Positions 36,735 through 45,967 are shown, counted from the first letter of the stretch. The stretch: DNA of 64,000 bases from Spirochaetota bacterium (GCA_029562645.1 JAKQUI010000084.1:124001-188000); one strand, 5' to 3'. Numbers and translations: made by a program. The notes: a model not told the origin generated them from the letters alone.

Positions 36735-36890
36735 AAGGACGGGCCGTTTTGCTTGAAGTCATCGGGAGCAAAGCGAGGCGATCGGAATTATCAAACATGA
36801 AGCGAATGAACATCTGGCAACACACCGTAATCCAATGCACGCATGTGCCTCAAACGGTTTCATTCGCCTAAAAAAGTATCCGGAACGCGT

Positions 36891-37307
36891 TCAAACAACC
36901 AACGTTCGCCCCACCAATACTTTTTCCAACACCTTCGACATGGCGATATCCGATGTAATGCATGTGTCAGGATCAGAAAGGCTGGCTGAAGCGATTTGAA
37001 TACTATCGAGGGTCCTTATGCTATGGGCTTCTATGATCGATATCGCTCTTTCCACAAGGATTTCGCTAAAAGGAACAATCGAATAATGGCGAATATCCTG
37101 TCCCCAATACCGCTGAGCCTTGTCAAATGTCTCCTGATCAATACTGCGATCGGCGACTTTTCGGCATAATGCTGAATACATCTCAATCGGCGTTATTGGA
37201 GAAATGCATATGGCATTCCCACTGACAAAAAACCGATCAACTTGATCGCTTCCCCGCTCTTCAACGTATCGCTTGAGCAGACTGGATGTGTCGAGAAAAA
37301 CTACCAT
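36891..37307 (-). CDS. vapC: PIN-domain toxin, VapC-like
   Basis: A 138-residue PIN-domain ribonuclease-like toxin. Acidic active-site residues are visible: Asp6 in VFLDTSSLLKRY, Glu42 in SPITPIEMYSAL, Asp98 in LDSIQIASA and a late Asp (TSDIAMSKV). VapC toxins cleave tRNA or rRNA and are held inactive by the upstream antitoxin. Its start overlaps the antitoxin stop by a few bases. The gene pair is richer in A/T than its surroundings, in keeping with lateral transfer. Confidence 0.88.
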   Translation of the reverse strand: MVVFLDTSSLLKRYVEERGSDQVDRFFVSGNAICISPITPIEMYSALCRKVADRSIDQETFDKAQRYWGQDIRHYSIVPFSEILVERAISIIEAHSIRTLDSIQIASASLSDPDTCITSDIAMSKVLEKVLVGRTLVV

Positions 37308-37504
37308 CGTGCCTCATTTCTGAGCTTTACCACGGTATCCGAAGCCATTTCCCCAATGGAACGACCACGAGATCGCACATCAACCCAGCGGACTTCTTCT
37401 CCATCCCGCTCTGATTGATATTTAGCAATGAGATACTCGGCATAATCGAGTATCTCTTTTTTTATCTCATCCGGCATGCGTTGAATATCTTCTAGTTTTA
37501 TCAT
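37301..37504 (-). CDS. Antitoxin of the VapBC-like pair (DUF2281-type)
   Basis: A 67-residue protein beginning MIKLEDIQRMPDEIKKEILDYAEYL, a helix typical of DUF2281-type antitoxins that pair with PIN toxins. The C-terminal part would wrap the toxin. ATG at 37504 has GGAGG seven bases before. It overlaps the toxin gene by seven bases, so both are made from one transcript. Confidence 0.8.
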   Translation of the reverse strand: MIKLEDIQRMPDEIKKEILDYAEYLIAKYQSERDGEEVRWVDVRSRGRSIGEMASDTVVKLRNEARW

Positions 37505-37600
37505 CCGGCCTCCAGCAATCATCCCCCTTCCGGGCCACGGAATGCTTCCCCCGTGATGAGTATACTATATATTACGGGGAATGAGTAAATTTTTTTTATT
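37505..37600 (-). promoter_or_regulatory. Candidate promoter/operator of the toxin-antitoxin pair
   Basis: On the minus strand a TATAGT -10-like box overlaps the perfect palindrome AGTATACT at 37559-37566. A heptamer (ATGAGTA) is repeated at 37556 and 37581. Palindromes overlapping promoters are typical operators for autoregulated antitoxins. No convincing -35 box is seen. Confidence 0.35.
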
Positions 37601-37790
37601 CATTTTACAAATTCCAGATTGCATTTTCTTCCCCAAATCGCCCCTTATAAACCCAATCATCAAACGACACTACTCCTCAATCAAGAAAAACGCAAGCTCA
37701 ATGAGAAAATCGTTGCATACTGAGCAGGACCATCCAACTACAATGGTGCTGCAGAACAAGCGGGTTGTCACGCGAATTGGCTGAAATTAC

Positions 37791-38030
37791 ATGATCAACA
37801 TCACCATCGACGAGAAACGCGAACTGCTGGAGGGGATCGAACGGCAGTACCGGAACATGGCCCCCGACGAGAAGGACGAACTGCTCACGGTCGCCATCAT
37901 GCTCAAGCTGTACGAGAAGAACAACGGCTTCCCCGCGCGAAACATGAACGACCTGGAGATGTGGTACTCGCTCAATAAGGCGGCCGTGGATATGCTACCG
38001 GACCCGGAGGAAGGCGACGCGGGCGTATAA
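37791..38030 (+). CDS. Small acidic hypothetical protein
   Basis: A 79-residue, mostly helical acidic protein (ITIDEKRELLEGIERQYRNM). No signal peptide, membrane segment or known motif. GC and codon use match the chromosome rather than the A/T-rich stretch just upstream, supporting it as real, but the ribosome binding site is weak. Confidence 0.5.
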   Translation: MINITIDEKRELLEGIERQYRNMAPDEKDELLTVAIMLKLYEKNNGFPARNMNDLEMWYSLNKAAVDMLPDPEEGDAGV

Positions 38031-38098
38031 TCGTTGACACGCCCGATAATCATCCGTATCCTTGGAGCACGCGGGCTCGCCGCCCGGGGAGGAATCAG

Positions 38099-38380
38099 AT
38101 GACCATTTCTCGAAGGGTATCCTACACCGGCCTGGCGCTTTCCGGCCTGTACGTATTCATCGCAACGGTGGCCCTGGTTCTCTCGTCGGACTGCCGGGGC
38201 GAGGGCTGCGCGGTCCAGCTCTTCGTCACGTTCCCGTGGTTCTTTCTCTTTCTGCGAAGCTCATCGACGATCATGCTCTTTGTCGTATCGGTGTCGCTCA
38301 ACGCGATCCTGTGGTATCTGCTCGGGAGCGCGATCGGGCGGCTCGGAAAATGGATCGTGTCGCGTCTGGGGCGCGGCTGA
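38099..38380 (+). CDS. Small membrane protein, unknown
   Basis: A 93-residue protein with two or three hydrophobic segments (about residues 8-28, 38-54 and 56-76) and a basic C-terminus. Two cysteines (Cys32 and Cys37) face the first loop. A strong GGGGAGG site precedes ATG 38099. Family not recognised. Confidence 0.6.
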   Translation: MTISRRVSYTGLALSGLYVFIATVALVLSSDCRGEGCAVQLFVTFPWFFLFLRSSSTIMLFVVSVSLNAILWYLLGSAIGRLGKWIVSRLGRG

Positions 38381-38445
38381 TTCCAACGGGGAGCGCGCAG
38401 CATACGGAAAGCGGCGCCTCTGCGAGCCGACGCCCCACGGTTCCG

Positions 38446-40281
38446 CTACTTCGCGCCGTGCTTCAGTAACACCTGCTCGACGCTGGCTTGCCGCGTCTTC
38501 CTCGCATAGGAAAGCGCGCTCTCGCCCGAGAGGTCGCGCGCGTTCACGTCGGCCCCCGCACCGATGAGGAGCTCCGCGATCGCGGCATAATCGGCGGGAC
38601 CGGCGGCGCCGCGCGCGGTGTCGAACATCTTCAGGAGATCGATTTCGCGGGCGCGCGCATCGGCGACGATCATGAGGGCCGTCCGGCCGCGCCGGTCGGT
38701 CTCGTTAAGATTCACCCGGGCATTCACGATCGCCTTCGCGGCGGCGTTCGATCCGGACGCGCACGCGATCATCAGGGGAGTCCACCCCGTCGACTTCTCG
38801 CGCACCGCGAGCGATATGCCGCGCTCGACGAACAGCGCAATCACCCGGTCCCGGTCGGCGGCCGCGGCCTCGCCGATCGCGCTTCGCCCGTGCTTGTTCT
38901 CCATGGCGATATCGGCCCCCGCCGACAGGAGAATACCAATGGAGGTGAGCGCGTTCCCCCGCACGGCCAGGATCAGCGGGGTATAGCCGCCGGCATCCTG
39001 CACGTTCACCTCGGCCTTGTGACGCACCAGCGCCCTGACGGCATCGGCATAATTCCAGTACACGGCGGGGAACAGCGCCGTCCGTTGTTCCGATCCGCAT
39101 CGCGCATTGACGTCCGCGCCCGCCGCGAGCACCATATCGAGCATCGCGGCGGGATCGTACGCGCCCTTTCCGAGCTTCCCCCCGAGGTCGGGCCGGTCCA
39201 GGAGTTCGTATAACGCCGTACGCCCGTTCTTTGTCGCGATGTTCACATCGGCGCCCACTGCGAGCAGCGTGCGGATGACCTCGATCTTATGGCGGACCTT
39301 TGATGCATCGCTCGCCTGTTTAACGGCGAACACGAGCGGCGTCTCGCCGTCGTTGGTGCGCGCATTGACGTCGGCCTTATGCTGCAGAAGAAGCTTCAGG
39401 ACGGCGATATCGTAGCTCTCGAGGTACAGGTTCTTGATGTTGTGATGAAGCGCCGTTTTCCCCTCGTTGTCCCGCACCGACGTGGATGCGCCCGACTCGA
39501 GGAGCGCGCGCACCACCGGGATCCGTTGCGCCGAGTGGATGCCGACGTCAGCGGCGACCATGAGGGCGGTCATCCCCTCCCCGCTTTTGATATCGGGCGA
39601 GGCGCCGCGCGCGATCAACGCGCGCACGAGGTCCGTCTTGTTGTAGAACGCGGCCCACATGAGCGCAGTCCAGTTGGTACGGATCGGATCGATCTGGCCG
39701 CCCCTGACATTGGGGTCGGCGCCGTATTTAAGGAGCACGAGCGCCGTATCATCACTGATGTTCATGGAGCGACTCGCCGCCATGAGCGCCGTCGTCCCCC
39801 GCCCGTCACGCGCGTCGGGAGGCGTGCCCGCATCGAGCATGGCCTTCAAGGGCCCCACATGACCATAAGAGGCCGCCACGTGCAGGGGCGTCCATCCCTG
39901 GCCTGGCGCCCTACCCGTCGGCTTCGCTCCCGCCTTTATGAGCACGATCGCGGTTTCTGGAGCATTGTACGCCGCCGCATAATGCAGGGCCGTCCATCCC
40001 GAGCGAAAGGTGTACTCGCCGGTCGTTTCATTCACGTCGACGCCGCTTTCGATGAGACATGCAGCGACGTCGCTTCGGTTGTAGACCGCGGCGTACATGA
40101 GGGGCGTCAGGGGATTGTTCTTATGATCCTGTCGCGATGATGTAATGGAGGGATGCGTGCGAATCAGCTCGATAGCCGCTTTGGAGTCGCCGTGTTCAAT
40201 CGCGGTAAACAAGCGCCCCCCGAACATGGAGCAGGAAAACGAGGCCAGCGCTGCGATTGCGCATAAGATCATGTTTCGCAT
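38446..40281 (-). CDS. Ankyrin-repeat lipoprotein
   Basis: A 611-residue predicted lipoprotein: signal peptide with Ala-Ser-Phe-Ser-Cys (Cys17), then ankyrin repeats over nearly the whole length (around 14-16 units with the G.T.LH.AA and GADVN pattern, for example GWTALHYAAAYN and LLQHKADVNARTNDGETPL). Ankyrin stacks bind proteins; on the cell surface it might mediate adhesion or inter-protein contacts. There is no catalytic domain. The ribosome binding site is weak. Confidence 0.88.
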   Translation of the reverse strand: MRNMILCAIAALASFSCSMFGGRLFTAIEHGDSKAAIELIRTHPSITSSRQDHKNNPLTPLMYAAVYNRSDVAACLIESGVDVNETTGEYTFRSGWTALHYAAAYNAPETAIVLIKAGAKPTGRAPGQGWTPLHVAASYGHVGPLKAMLDAGTPPDARDGRGTTALMAASRSMNISDDTALVLLKYGADPNVRGGQIDPIRTNWTALMWAAFYNKTDLVRALIARGASPDIKSGEGMTALMVAADVGIHSAQRIPVVRALLESGASTSVRDNEGKTALHHNIKNLYLESYDIAVLKLLLQHKADVNARTNDGETPLVFAVKQASDASKVRHKIEVIRTLLAVGADVNIATKNGRTALYELLDRPDLGGKLGKGAYDPAAMLDMVLAAGADVNARCGSEQRTALFPAVYWNYADAVRALVRHKAEVNVQDAGGYTPLILAVRGNALTSIGILLSAGADIAMENKHGRSAIGEAAAADRDRVIALFVERGISLAVREKSTGWTPLMIACASGSNAAAKAIVNARVNLNETDRRGRTALMIVADARAREIDLLKMFDTARGAAGPADYAAIAELLIGAGADVNARDLSGESALSYARKTRQASVEQVLLKHGAK

Positions 40282-40374
40282 GGTATCACCGCACCGGAGA
40301 TGCATGCGCGCATTCCTAGCACCGCGATTGATGAACGTCAAGAACTTATGCGCTGGAATGCCGCATCACGCCAT

Positions 40375-41103
40375 TCAGATGCCGGATTGTTCCGGGGACA
40401 AACCATGGACCTGCGTTTTTGGCCATGTGAGCGCCCAGGGATCCTCGCCCAGGCGTATGAGCGCCGCCTTGAATTCATCGGACAGAAAGTAACGCCCCTC
40501 ATCGGGCGGGCAGACGAAGCGATGCCGGACCCCCATCACCGAGAAGCCAAGCGCGTAAGCATGGAGGTATCCTCGATCCGGCTCTATCCCCGCCATGACC
40601 TTCTTGCAATACCGCGCATCACCGATCACCGGCGCGCCTACCGACTTGAGCGCCACCCGGACCTGATGGGTGCGGCCGGTATACAGCCGCAGCAGATAGA
40701 GCCGGAGACCCGGCTGGAGGAAGGTGCTAAAAAACCTGGTGACCGCCGGACGCTCATGCGTGCGCGTGAGTATCCAGACGCCGTCGCGGCCCTTTTTCAT
40801 GTCGCCGGAGACGATTCCCTGTTTCTTTTTCGGATGGGGCCCGCCGACCGCCAGGTAGAACTTTTCTATGTGCCGCTCGCGAAACTGGCGGGCCAGCTCG
40901 CGCACGACCCCGCGCGTCCGCGCGAAGACCAAAAGACCCGAGGTGAGATTGTCGAGGCGGTGCAGCGCGTAGAGCTCGTCGATGCCCATCCGCTCGCGGA
41001 TCGCATCGTCCAGGGACGGCGCACCGTCGCCGCCGTGAAAGGACACGCCGGCCTTTTTGCTTATTACGATGAAGTCATCGCAGGTATGGATGAGCGTAAA
41101 CAT
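40375..41103 (-). CDS. RluA-family RNA pseudouridine synthase
   Basis: A 242-residue enzyme converting uridine to pseudouridine in rRNA or tRNA. Catalytic Asp51 lies in ALHRLDNLTSG; other family elements are the KKAGVSFH start, KFYLAVGG, YTGRTHQVRVAL and a C-terminal LHAYALGF. Lacking an S4 domain, it resembles the short RluA branch (TIGR01621-like). The target cannot be inferred. Confidence 0.92.
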   Translation of the reverse strand: MFTLIHTCDDFIVISKKAGVSFHGGDGAPSLDDAIRERMGIDELYALHRLDNLTSGLLVFARTRGVVRELARQFRERHIEKFYLAVGGPHPKKKQGIVSGDMKKGRDGVWILTRTHERPAVTRFFSTFLQPGLRLYLLRLYTGRTHQVRVALKSVGAPVIGDARYCKKVMAGIEPDRGYLHAYALGFSVMGVRHRFVCPPDEGRYFLSDEFKAALIRLGEDPWALTWPKTQVHGLSPEQSGI

Positions 41104-41171
41104 TCGGCGTCCTCGACGCCAGGTGAATCAGGATGATGGAATTGGCAAGCAGTATTGCGGGCACTCGCGTG

Positions 41172-41222
41172 ACCTCACCCCCCTGCCCCCCTCTCCCACA
41201 AGGAGAGGGGGAATTTCCCGAT
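41172..41222 (-). repeat. Dispersed palindromic repeat, copy A (partial, inverted)
   Basis: Right half of the repeat found in copies B-D, here in the opposite orientation. Its core is a 10-bp stem (41187-41196 with 41202-41211) flanked by the conserved GGGGGGTGAG end (on the minus strand). It abuts the stop codon of the DUF4384 gene within about 10 bases and could work as a terminator. Confidence 0.7.
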
Positions 41223-41229
41223 CAATCCA

Positions 41230-42117
41230 TTATTCAAAGACTTCAATTCTCTCCGCGGCCGCGCCCCAATCGGAATCGCCCAGCCGTGAAATGACGAGCG
41301 TTACACCCTTTGCGAAAGCATTCTTGTAGCCCTCTTTCACGGTCGATATGCCGCCCGTATCGACGAGTCCATCGATCTTGAAGAAGTCCACCGGTTTTCG
41401 TGTCACGATGACCCTGATCGTGTCGATACCCGCCGGCTTATCGATGACGAATTTGAATCCTTCGGACGGCACCGATGTCGCCACTCCCGCCTTGAGCGGG
41501 AACTCCTTCATCGCCGCATTGGGAACAAGCAGGACCATGTCGCCACCCGGCTGGACGTCGATGACATATAAATAGCATTCCTCGGATGCCTTGACCTTGA
41601 ACGAAAGAGGATCGCCAACCTTGAATCTCTTCTTTGCGAACTCAACGTGCACCTTGATCGCCGATCGGCCTGGCGCGAGCGAAGCAAGATACCTCAGGCC
41701 CGACTCCGCCTCGAGGCGATCGACTAGTTGAGCAAGCACTTCATCGAACGTGCCCGCATACGCGCCGATGACGCGTCCCCCGTCGATTTTTACGATAGCA
41801 GCGGAGATTTCACCCTTTTCGCTCTTCACCTGGATGAAGCAGTCGACGCCCTTTATTTCCTTGACCGGCAGCCCCTTCACGAAACCGGCCATTCTCAGTT
41901 CCTTTTCCTCCGAAATTGATGAAAGATTGTGCCGGTCCACCACCGTGAGATAATTCTTTTTCGCAAGATAGCCCGCTGTTTGCTTCACGAGCGATCCGTC
42001 TTTTCCGATGACCGCGACGTTTAGCTTAATTGACGATTTTTCAGCCGACAGGGGAAAAAGTCCAATCAGCAGAACAAGGGAAAACGCGAAAAGATAGATT
42101 AATGTACGGCGCTCCAT
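41230..42117 (-). CDS. DUF4384 exported protein
   Basis: A 295-residue protein with a signal peptide (about residues 1-25). A CsgG/FlgO-like N-terminal region (LNVAVIGKDGSLVKQTAGYL) is followed by a DUF4384 domain (residues about 155-250: HVEFAKKRFKVGDPLSFKV, ECYLYVIDVQPGGDMVLLVPN). DUF4384 often accompanies caspase-like peptidases, and the upstream gene here on the same strand encodes one, so they may act together in the periplasm or at the surface. Confidence 0.82.
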   Translation of the reverse strand: MERRTLIYLFAFSLVLLIGLFPLSAEKSSIKLNVAVIGKDGSLVKQTAGYLAKKNYLTVVDRHNLSSISEEKELRMAGFVKGLPVKEIKGVDCFIQVKSEKGEISAAIVKIDGGRVIGAYAGTFDEVLAQLVDRLEAESGLRYLASLAPGRSAIKVHVEFAKKRFKVGDPLSFKVKASEECYLYVIDVQPGGDMVLLVPNAAMKEFPLKAGVATSVPSEGFKFVIDKPAGIDTIRVIVTRKPVDFFKIDGLVDTGGISTVKEGYKNAFAKGVTLVISRLGDSDWGAAAERIEVFE

Positions 42118-42202
42118 TCAGGCCTCCTATGGCGACAGGTTTTATTAGCGCGAATTATTTTCTTGAAAAACGTCGTCCCGGGTTGTCGTGATGCATTGAC
42201 GC

Positions 42203-42404
42203 CTACTCACCCCGCCCTCCCCTCGACTAAGCTCGGGACAAGCCGGGCCGCCCCTCTCTACTTGTAGAGAGGGGCTCCTTATTATGGATCCATTTCCCGA
42301 AATCTCCCCCTCTCTATTCATTGAGAGGTTTCCGACAGGACGTCGCAGTGTCGAGCGCGGACAGGAGGTCCGAAAAACGCTCGGCGGGCCGGGGGGGTGA
42401 GTAG
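42203..42404 (+). repeat. Dispersed palindromic repeat, copy B (interrupted)
   Basis: Long copy between DUF4384 and the WD40-caspase gene. It has the left part (CTACTCACCCCGCCCTCCCC..GACTAAGCTCGGGA), the first palindrome (42251-42274, 10-bp stem) and the second palindrome, whose right arm is broken by about 57 bases (roughly 42329-42385) before the conserved GGCCGGGGGGGTGAG end. It abuts the stop codon of the WD40-caspase gene. Confidence 0.75.
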
Positions 42405-42413
42405 AAAAGCACT

Positions 42414-45400
42414 TCATCTCCCAATTAAAATATCATCCTTATCCGCATCGGGATACCGCGCGATGGGCCGCTGCTCCTGGCGCAAGTACTTCTTCGAAAT
42501 TTCACGTGTAAGGCCAATCACCTCATTCATAAGCTTCACCACGCTGATCGTGCCGTCGCTGCCAGTTATACCCTTACGTCCATTGATCGTCTCCACGAGG
42601 CTGTGCGCAAGAATACTGCGCCCCAGGTCCTTGATCTCATAGGCCTCTTGTCCCGGACCCGAGGCGGCAAGCATGGCGAAACCTCGGCTTCCCGCGAGGT
42701 TTTTAATGATCCTTATTTCCTCAAGTCCCTTCGACCAGGCGCCCGCGAGGCGGTTCAGGTTATCCACGCCGCCGCCACTGTAACAGGTATCCAGGATGAT
42801 CCACACCTTCCGCGCCGGCTGTGCAACAATGAGATTGCACAACTCTTCACCGCTTAACGCTTCCTGCTCAAGTCGCTCAAGATTTACGCCATATGTTTGA
42901 TAGAAATACATTCCTTTGATATAATACCCATGCCCTGAAAGATATAAAATAAGAGTGTCGCGCGCATGCACACTATTGCCCTCGGAGAGCTTTCGCAATG
43001 CCGCCCGCAACGACTCCCTGGTGGCGTTCCGGTTCTGCAGCAACGTGACGTTACGACTGGAGTACAACGGGGCCGCCGTCCGCTCAAGAATGGCGCTTAT
43101 CTCCTTCGCGTCTTTGTCGGCGTATTGCAGGTTGTACTGCGGATCACCGTAATCGCGGATGCCGGCCGCAATGATGTGCATGTTCGGCTTCACAACAACG
43201 CTCGGCTTCCATATCGCGACAAGCTCGGCGCTTCTACCCTCGGCGCGGCCGTCGCGGTCGAAGGCACCAGCCGTTATGGTGTTCTTCCCCTCGAGGAGCG
43301 AGAGAACGAACTCTCGGTACACGCCGTCCGTCTGAACCCGCACGCCCTTGGTCTTTTCGTTGATGAGCCGCCCTTGGTGGTACAGGAACACATCGCTCAG
43401 CCCGTTTTTGCCCGGCACCGCCTTGACACGCACGGTAAACGTTTCGCCTGTCGTGTCGATGTATGTCTTTGATGGGCTTACGATCTCCACCTTGGGCGCG
43501 TTGGGTACTTCCTCGTTGATGTCCACGGGAGGGAGCTTCTCTCCGTCCATGAAGCGCTTGAAAAGGCCAGGCGTAAAGAACTTGCTGCGGAATTGGTCTG
43601 GCTCGTAGTAGGTGAGGCCTTTGACGAAACCGACGTGCCGCCAAGCCCCGTCGGAGCATTCGAAACGCCCGGCATCGTCTCGGACGAACCACTCCCCCCC
43701 GGGGAGGTGCATCACCGCCACTGAGGAGCCGTTATTCACATTCCAGACACGTTGTGTGCCATCGAAGGACCCCGACACGAGGGTCCTTCCGTCTGGGCTG
43801 AAGACGACACTACTGACAATTCTTGAATGTCCTTCAAGTATCCGGAGAAGCTTTCCGTCCGAGGCCCGCCAGAGCTTGATGGTGTTGTCATTTGATCCAG
43901 ATGCGATGATCCTCCCATCGGGGCTAAAGGCGACGCTCAAGATATCATCCGAATGTCCCCCCAAAAAGCGAAGAAGCCTCCTGTCCGAAACCTGCCAGGG
44001 CTTGATGTTCCTTCGCGACCGTTTCGGCGCATGGGGCGTAGTGATCGACCGCTCTGCGTCCGAAACCTGCCAGAGCTTGATGGTCCTTCGCGACCCCGAG
44101 GCGATAATCCTTCCGTCGGGGCTGAATGCGACGCTATTGACAGGGCCAACGAAAAAGAGTAACCCAATACTCAATGGATCCACATTCAGTGTGTGAAGGA
44201 GTCTCCCGTCTGAGGCCTGCCAGAGCTTGACGACTTCGCCTCGTGACCCCGAGGCGATGATCTTCCCATCGGGACTGAAAGCGACGCTGGTGACTTCCTG
44301 TTCATCCCACTTCAGGGTGCGGAGGAGCTTTCCGTCCGAGGCCTGCCAGAGGTTGATGTTGCTTTCCTTTGAAAACGCGATTGTAACACTAAATGCCGCC
44401 GAGGCGATAGTTCTCCCATCGGGGCTGAAAACGACGCTAGTGAGATAACCATTATGACTATTAATAGTCCGGAGGAGCCTCCCGTCCGAAACCTGCCAGA
44501 GCTTGATCGTATTATCATGCTCACCACCCGACGCCGATGCGATGAACCTGCCATCGGAGCTTATTGCGACGCTTAGTACCCTACTGCTGTGACCATCCAG
44601 GATGCGGATAAGCCTTCCATCAGAAACCTGCCAAATTTTGATGGTTTTATCATACGACCCCGAAGCGATGAACCTCCCGTCGGGGCTGAAAGCAACGCTA
44701 GTGAATTCAGCAGTATGTCCTTCCGGCGCATGTATAAACCTCCCGTCCGAGACCTGCCAGAGCTTGATGGTTTTGTCGCCCGACCCAGATGCGATGGTCC
44801 TCCCATCGGGGCTAAAGGCGACGCTGCTTACAATAAATTTATGCCCCTCAAGGGTGCGGAGGAGCCTCCCGTCCGAGGCTTGCCAGAGTTTGATGGTTTT
44901 ATCACTCGACCCAGATGCGATGGTACTCCCGTCGGAGCTGAAGGCGACGCTGTAGATGCAATCCTTATGGCCCTCAAGGGTGCAGAGGAGCCTCCCGTCC
45001 GAGACCTGCCAGAGCTTGATGGTGCGGTCACCCAACCCCGATGCGATGGTCCTCCCACCGGGGCTAAAGGCAACGCTGTAGATAGCATTCTTATGGCCCT
45101 CAAGGGTGCGAAGGAGCTTCCCGTCCGAGACCTGCCAGAGTTTGATTGTTGTGTCATACGACCCAGATGCGATGATACTCCCGTCTGGGCTGAAGGCGAC
45201 GCTTTTGACAGTAGCTTTATGCCCCTCAAGGGTGCGGAGGAGCTTCCCGTCCGAGGCCTGCCAGAGGTTGATGGTTTTGTCACCCGATCCAGATGCGATG
45301 ATCCTGCCGTCAAGACTGAAGGCTATGTTTTCGATACAATCTTTATGGCTCTCAAGGGTGCGAAGGAGCTTCCCGTTCGAGGCTTGCCAGAGTTTGATGG

Positions 45401-45761
45401 TTTTGTCACCCGATCCAGATGCGATGATCCTCCCGTCGGGGCTGAAGGCGACGCAGTTGACAGTAGATTTATGGCCCTCAAGGGTGCGAAGGAGCTTCCC
45501 GTCCGAGACCTGCCAGAGTTTGATTGTTGTGTCTTCAGACCCAGATGCGACGAACCTTCCGTCTGAACTAAAGGCAACGCTTTGAACACCACTCGTATGT
45601 CCGCTTTGAAAAGCAAGCTCAACATGAGCATTGCGCCCCATCCCATCCCAATCGATTTCTGGTAGCTTTTTCTGGGAATAAACACTACCATACGACAAAC
45701 AAAGCACCAGCGCCACAAAAAGCAACGCACCGAGTATGGTCTTCTTTAAGCATGCTTTCAT
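42414..45761 (-). CDS. Secreted WD40-repeat caspase-family protein
   Basis: A 1115-residue protein. A signal peptide ends near residue 29 (ATG 45761, GGAGGGATAAC upstream). Residues about 54-690 hold 14 WD40 repeats of about 42 residues (S.AFSPDGR.IASGS.D.TIKLWQ.SDG.LLRTLEGH), enough for two seven-blade propellers; repeats 9-12 carry insertions. An Ig/FixG-like strand region follows (about 755-860), then a caspase (C14) domain from about 875 with His944 in YLSGHGYY and Cys993 in LDTCYSGG, both members of the dyad. The propellers probably bind protein partners or substrates. The near-identity of several blades implies recent internal duplication. Confidence 0.9.
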   Translation of the reverse strand: MKACLKKTILGALLFVALVLCLSYGSVYSQKKLPEIDWDGMGRNAHVELAFQSGHTSGVQSVAFSSDGRFVASGSEDTTIKLWQVSDGKLLRTLEGHKSTVNCVAFSPDGRIIASGSGDKTIKLWQASNGKLLRTLESHKDCIENIAFSLDGRIIASGSGDKTINLWQASDGKLLRTLEGHKATVKSVAFSPDGSIIASGSYDTTIKLWQVSDGKLLRTLEGHKNAIYSVAFSPGGRTIASGLGDRTIKLWQVSDGRLLCTLEGHKDCIYSVAFSSDGSTIASGSSDKTIKLWQASDGRLLRTLEGHKFIVSSVAFSPDGRTIASGSGDKTIKLWQVSDGRFIHAPEGHTAEFTSVAFSPDGRFIASGSYDKTIKIWQVSDGRLIRILDGHSSRVLSVAISSDGRFIASASGGEHDNTIKLWQVSDGRLLRTINSHNGYLTSVVFSPDGRTIASAAFSVTIAFSKESNINLWQASDGKLLRTLKWDEQEVTSVAFSPDGKIIASGSRGEVVKLWQASDGRLLHTLNVDPLSIGLLFFVGPVNSVAFSPDGRIIASGSRRTIKLWQVSDAERSITTPHAPKRSRRNIKPWQVSDRRLLRFLGGHSDDILSVAFSPDGRIIASGSNDNTIKLWRASDGKLLRILEGHSRIVSSVVFSPDGRTLVSGSFDGTQRVWNVNNGSSVAVMHLPGGEWFVRDDAGRFECSDGAWRHVGFVKGLTYYEPDQFRSKFFTPGLFKRFMDGEKLPPVDINEEVPNAPKVEIVSPSKTYIDTTGETFTVRVKAVPGKNGLSDVFLYHQGRLINEKTKGVRVQTDGVYREFVLSLLEGKNTITAGAFDRDGRAEGRSAELVAIWKPSVVVKPNMHIIAAGIRDYGDPQYNLQYADKDAKEISAILERTAAPLYSSRNVTLLQNRNATRESLRAALRKLSEGNSVHARDTLILYLSGHGYYIKGMYFYQTYGVNLERLEQEALSGEELCNLIVAQPARKVWIILDTCYSGGGVDNLNRLAGAWSKGLEEIRIIKNLAGSRGFAMLAASGPGQEAYEIKDLGRSILAHSLVETINGRKGITGSDGTISVVKLMNEVIGLTREISKKYLRQEQRPIARYPDADKDDILIGR
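43800..45602 (-). repeat. Tandem 126-bp coding repeats (WD40)
   Basis: Within the WD40-caspase gene a unit of about 126 bp recurs in tandem, most regular between about 44700 and 45600, where neighbouring units share long identical stretches. Such DNA can expand or contract by slippage or recombination, changing blade number. Confidence 0.75.
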
Positions 45762-45770
45762 GTTATCCCT

Positions 45771-45967
45771 CCTACTCATCCCCGCCTCCCCTCGACTGAG
45801 CTCGGGGCAAGCCGTCGCGTCCCTTTCTACTCACCCCGCCCTCCCATCGACAAAGCTCGGGACTAGCCGGGCCGCCCCTCTCTACTCGTAGAGAGGGACT
45901 CCTCATCAAGGATCCACTTCCTAAACCTCCCCCTCTCTATTCATAGAGAGGGGGCCGGGGGGTGAGT
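45771..45967 (+). repeat. Dispersed palindromic repeat, copy C (with duplicated left part)
   Basis: Starts with two successive versions of the left part (from 45771 and from about 45828), then palindrome 1 (45876-45897, 10-bp arms), a spacer with CTCCTCATCAAGGATCC, palindrome 2 (45929-45954, perfect 12-bp arms) and the GGCCGGGGGGTGAGTAAA end. It overlaps the 3' end of the DUF559 gene, supplying its last codons and stop. Confidence 0.85.

Noticed and set aside
37581-37784. 67-codon frame after the toxin-antitoxin promoter
   Set aside because: A/T-rich, no ribosome binding site and no homologous pattern; it lies in the presumed promoter region.
42145-42417. 90-codon frame in the DUF4384/WD40 intergenic region
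   Set aside because: Entirely repeat sequence read through; such frames recur with every repeat copy.
43800-45602. Regular repeats that could look like a CRISPR array
   Set aside because: Units of about 126 bp without unique spacers, coding in frame for WD40 blades.
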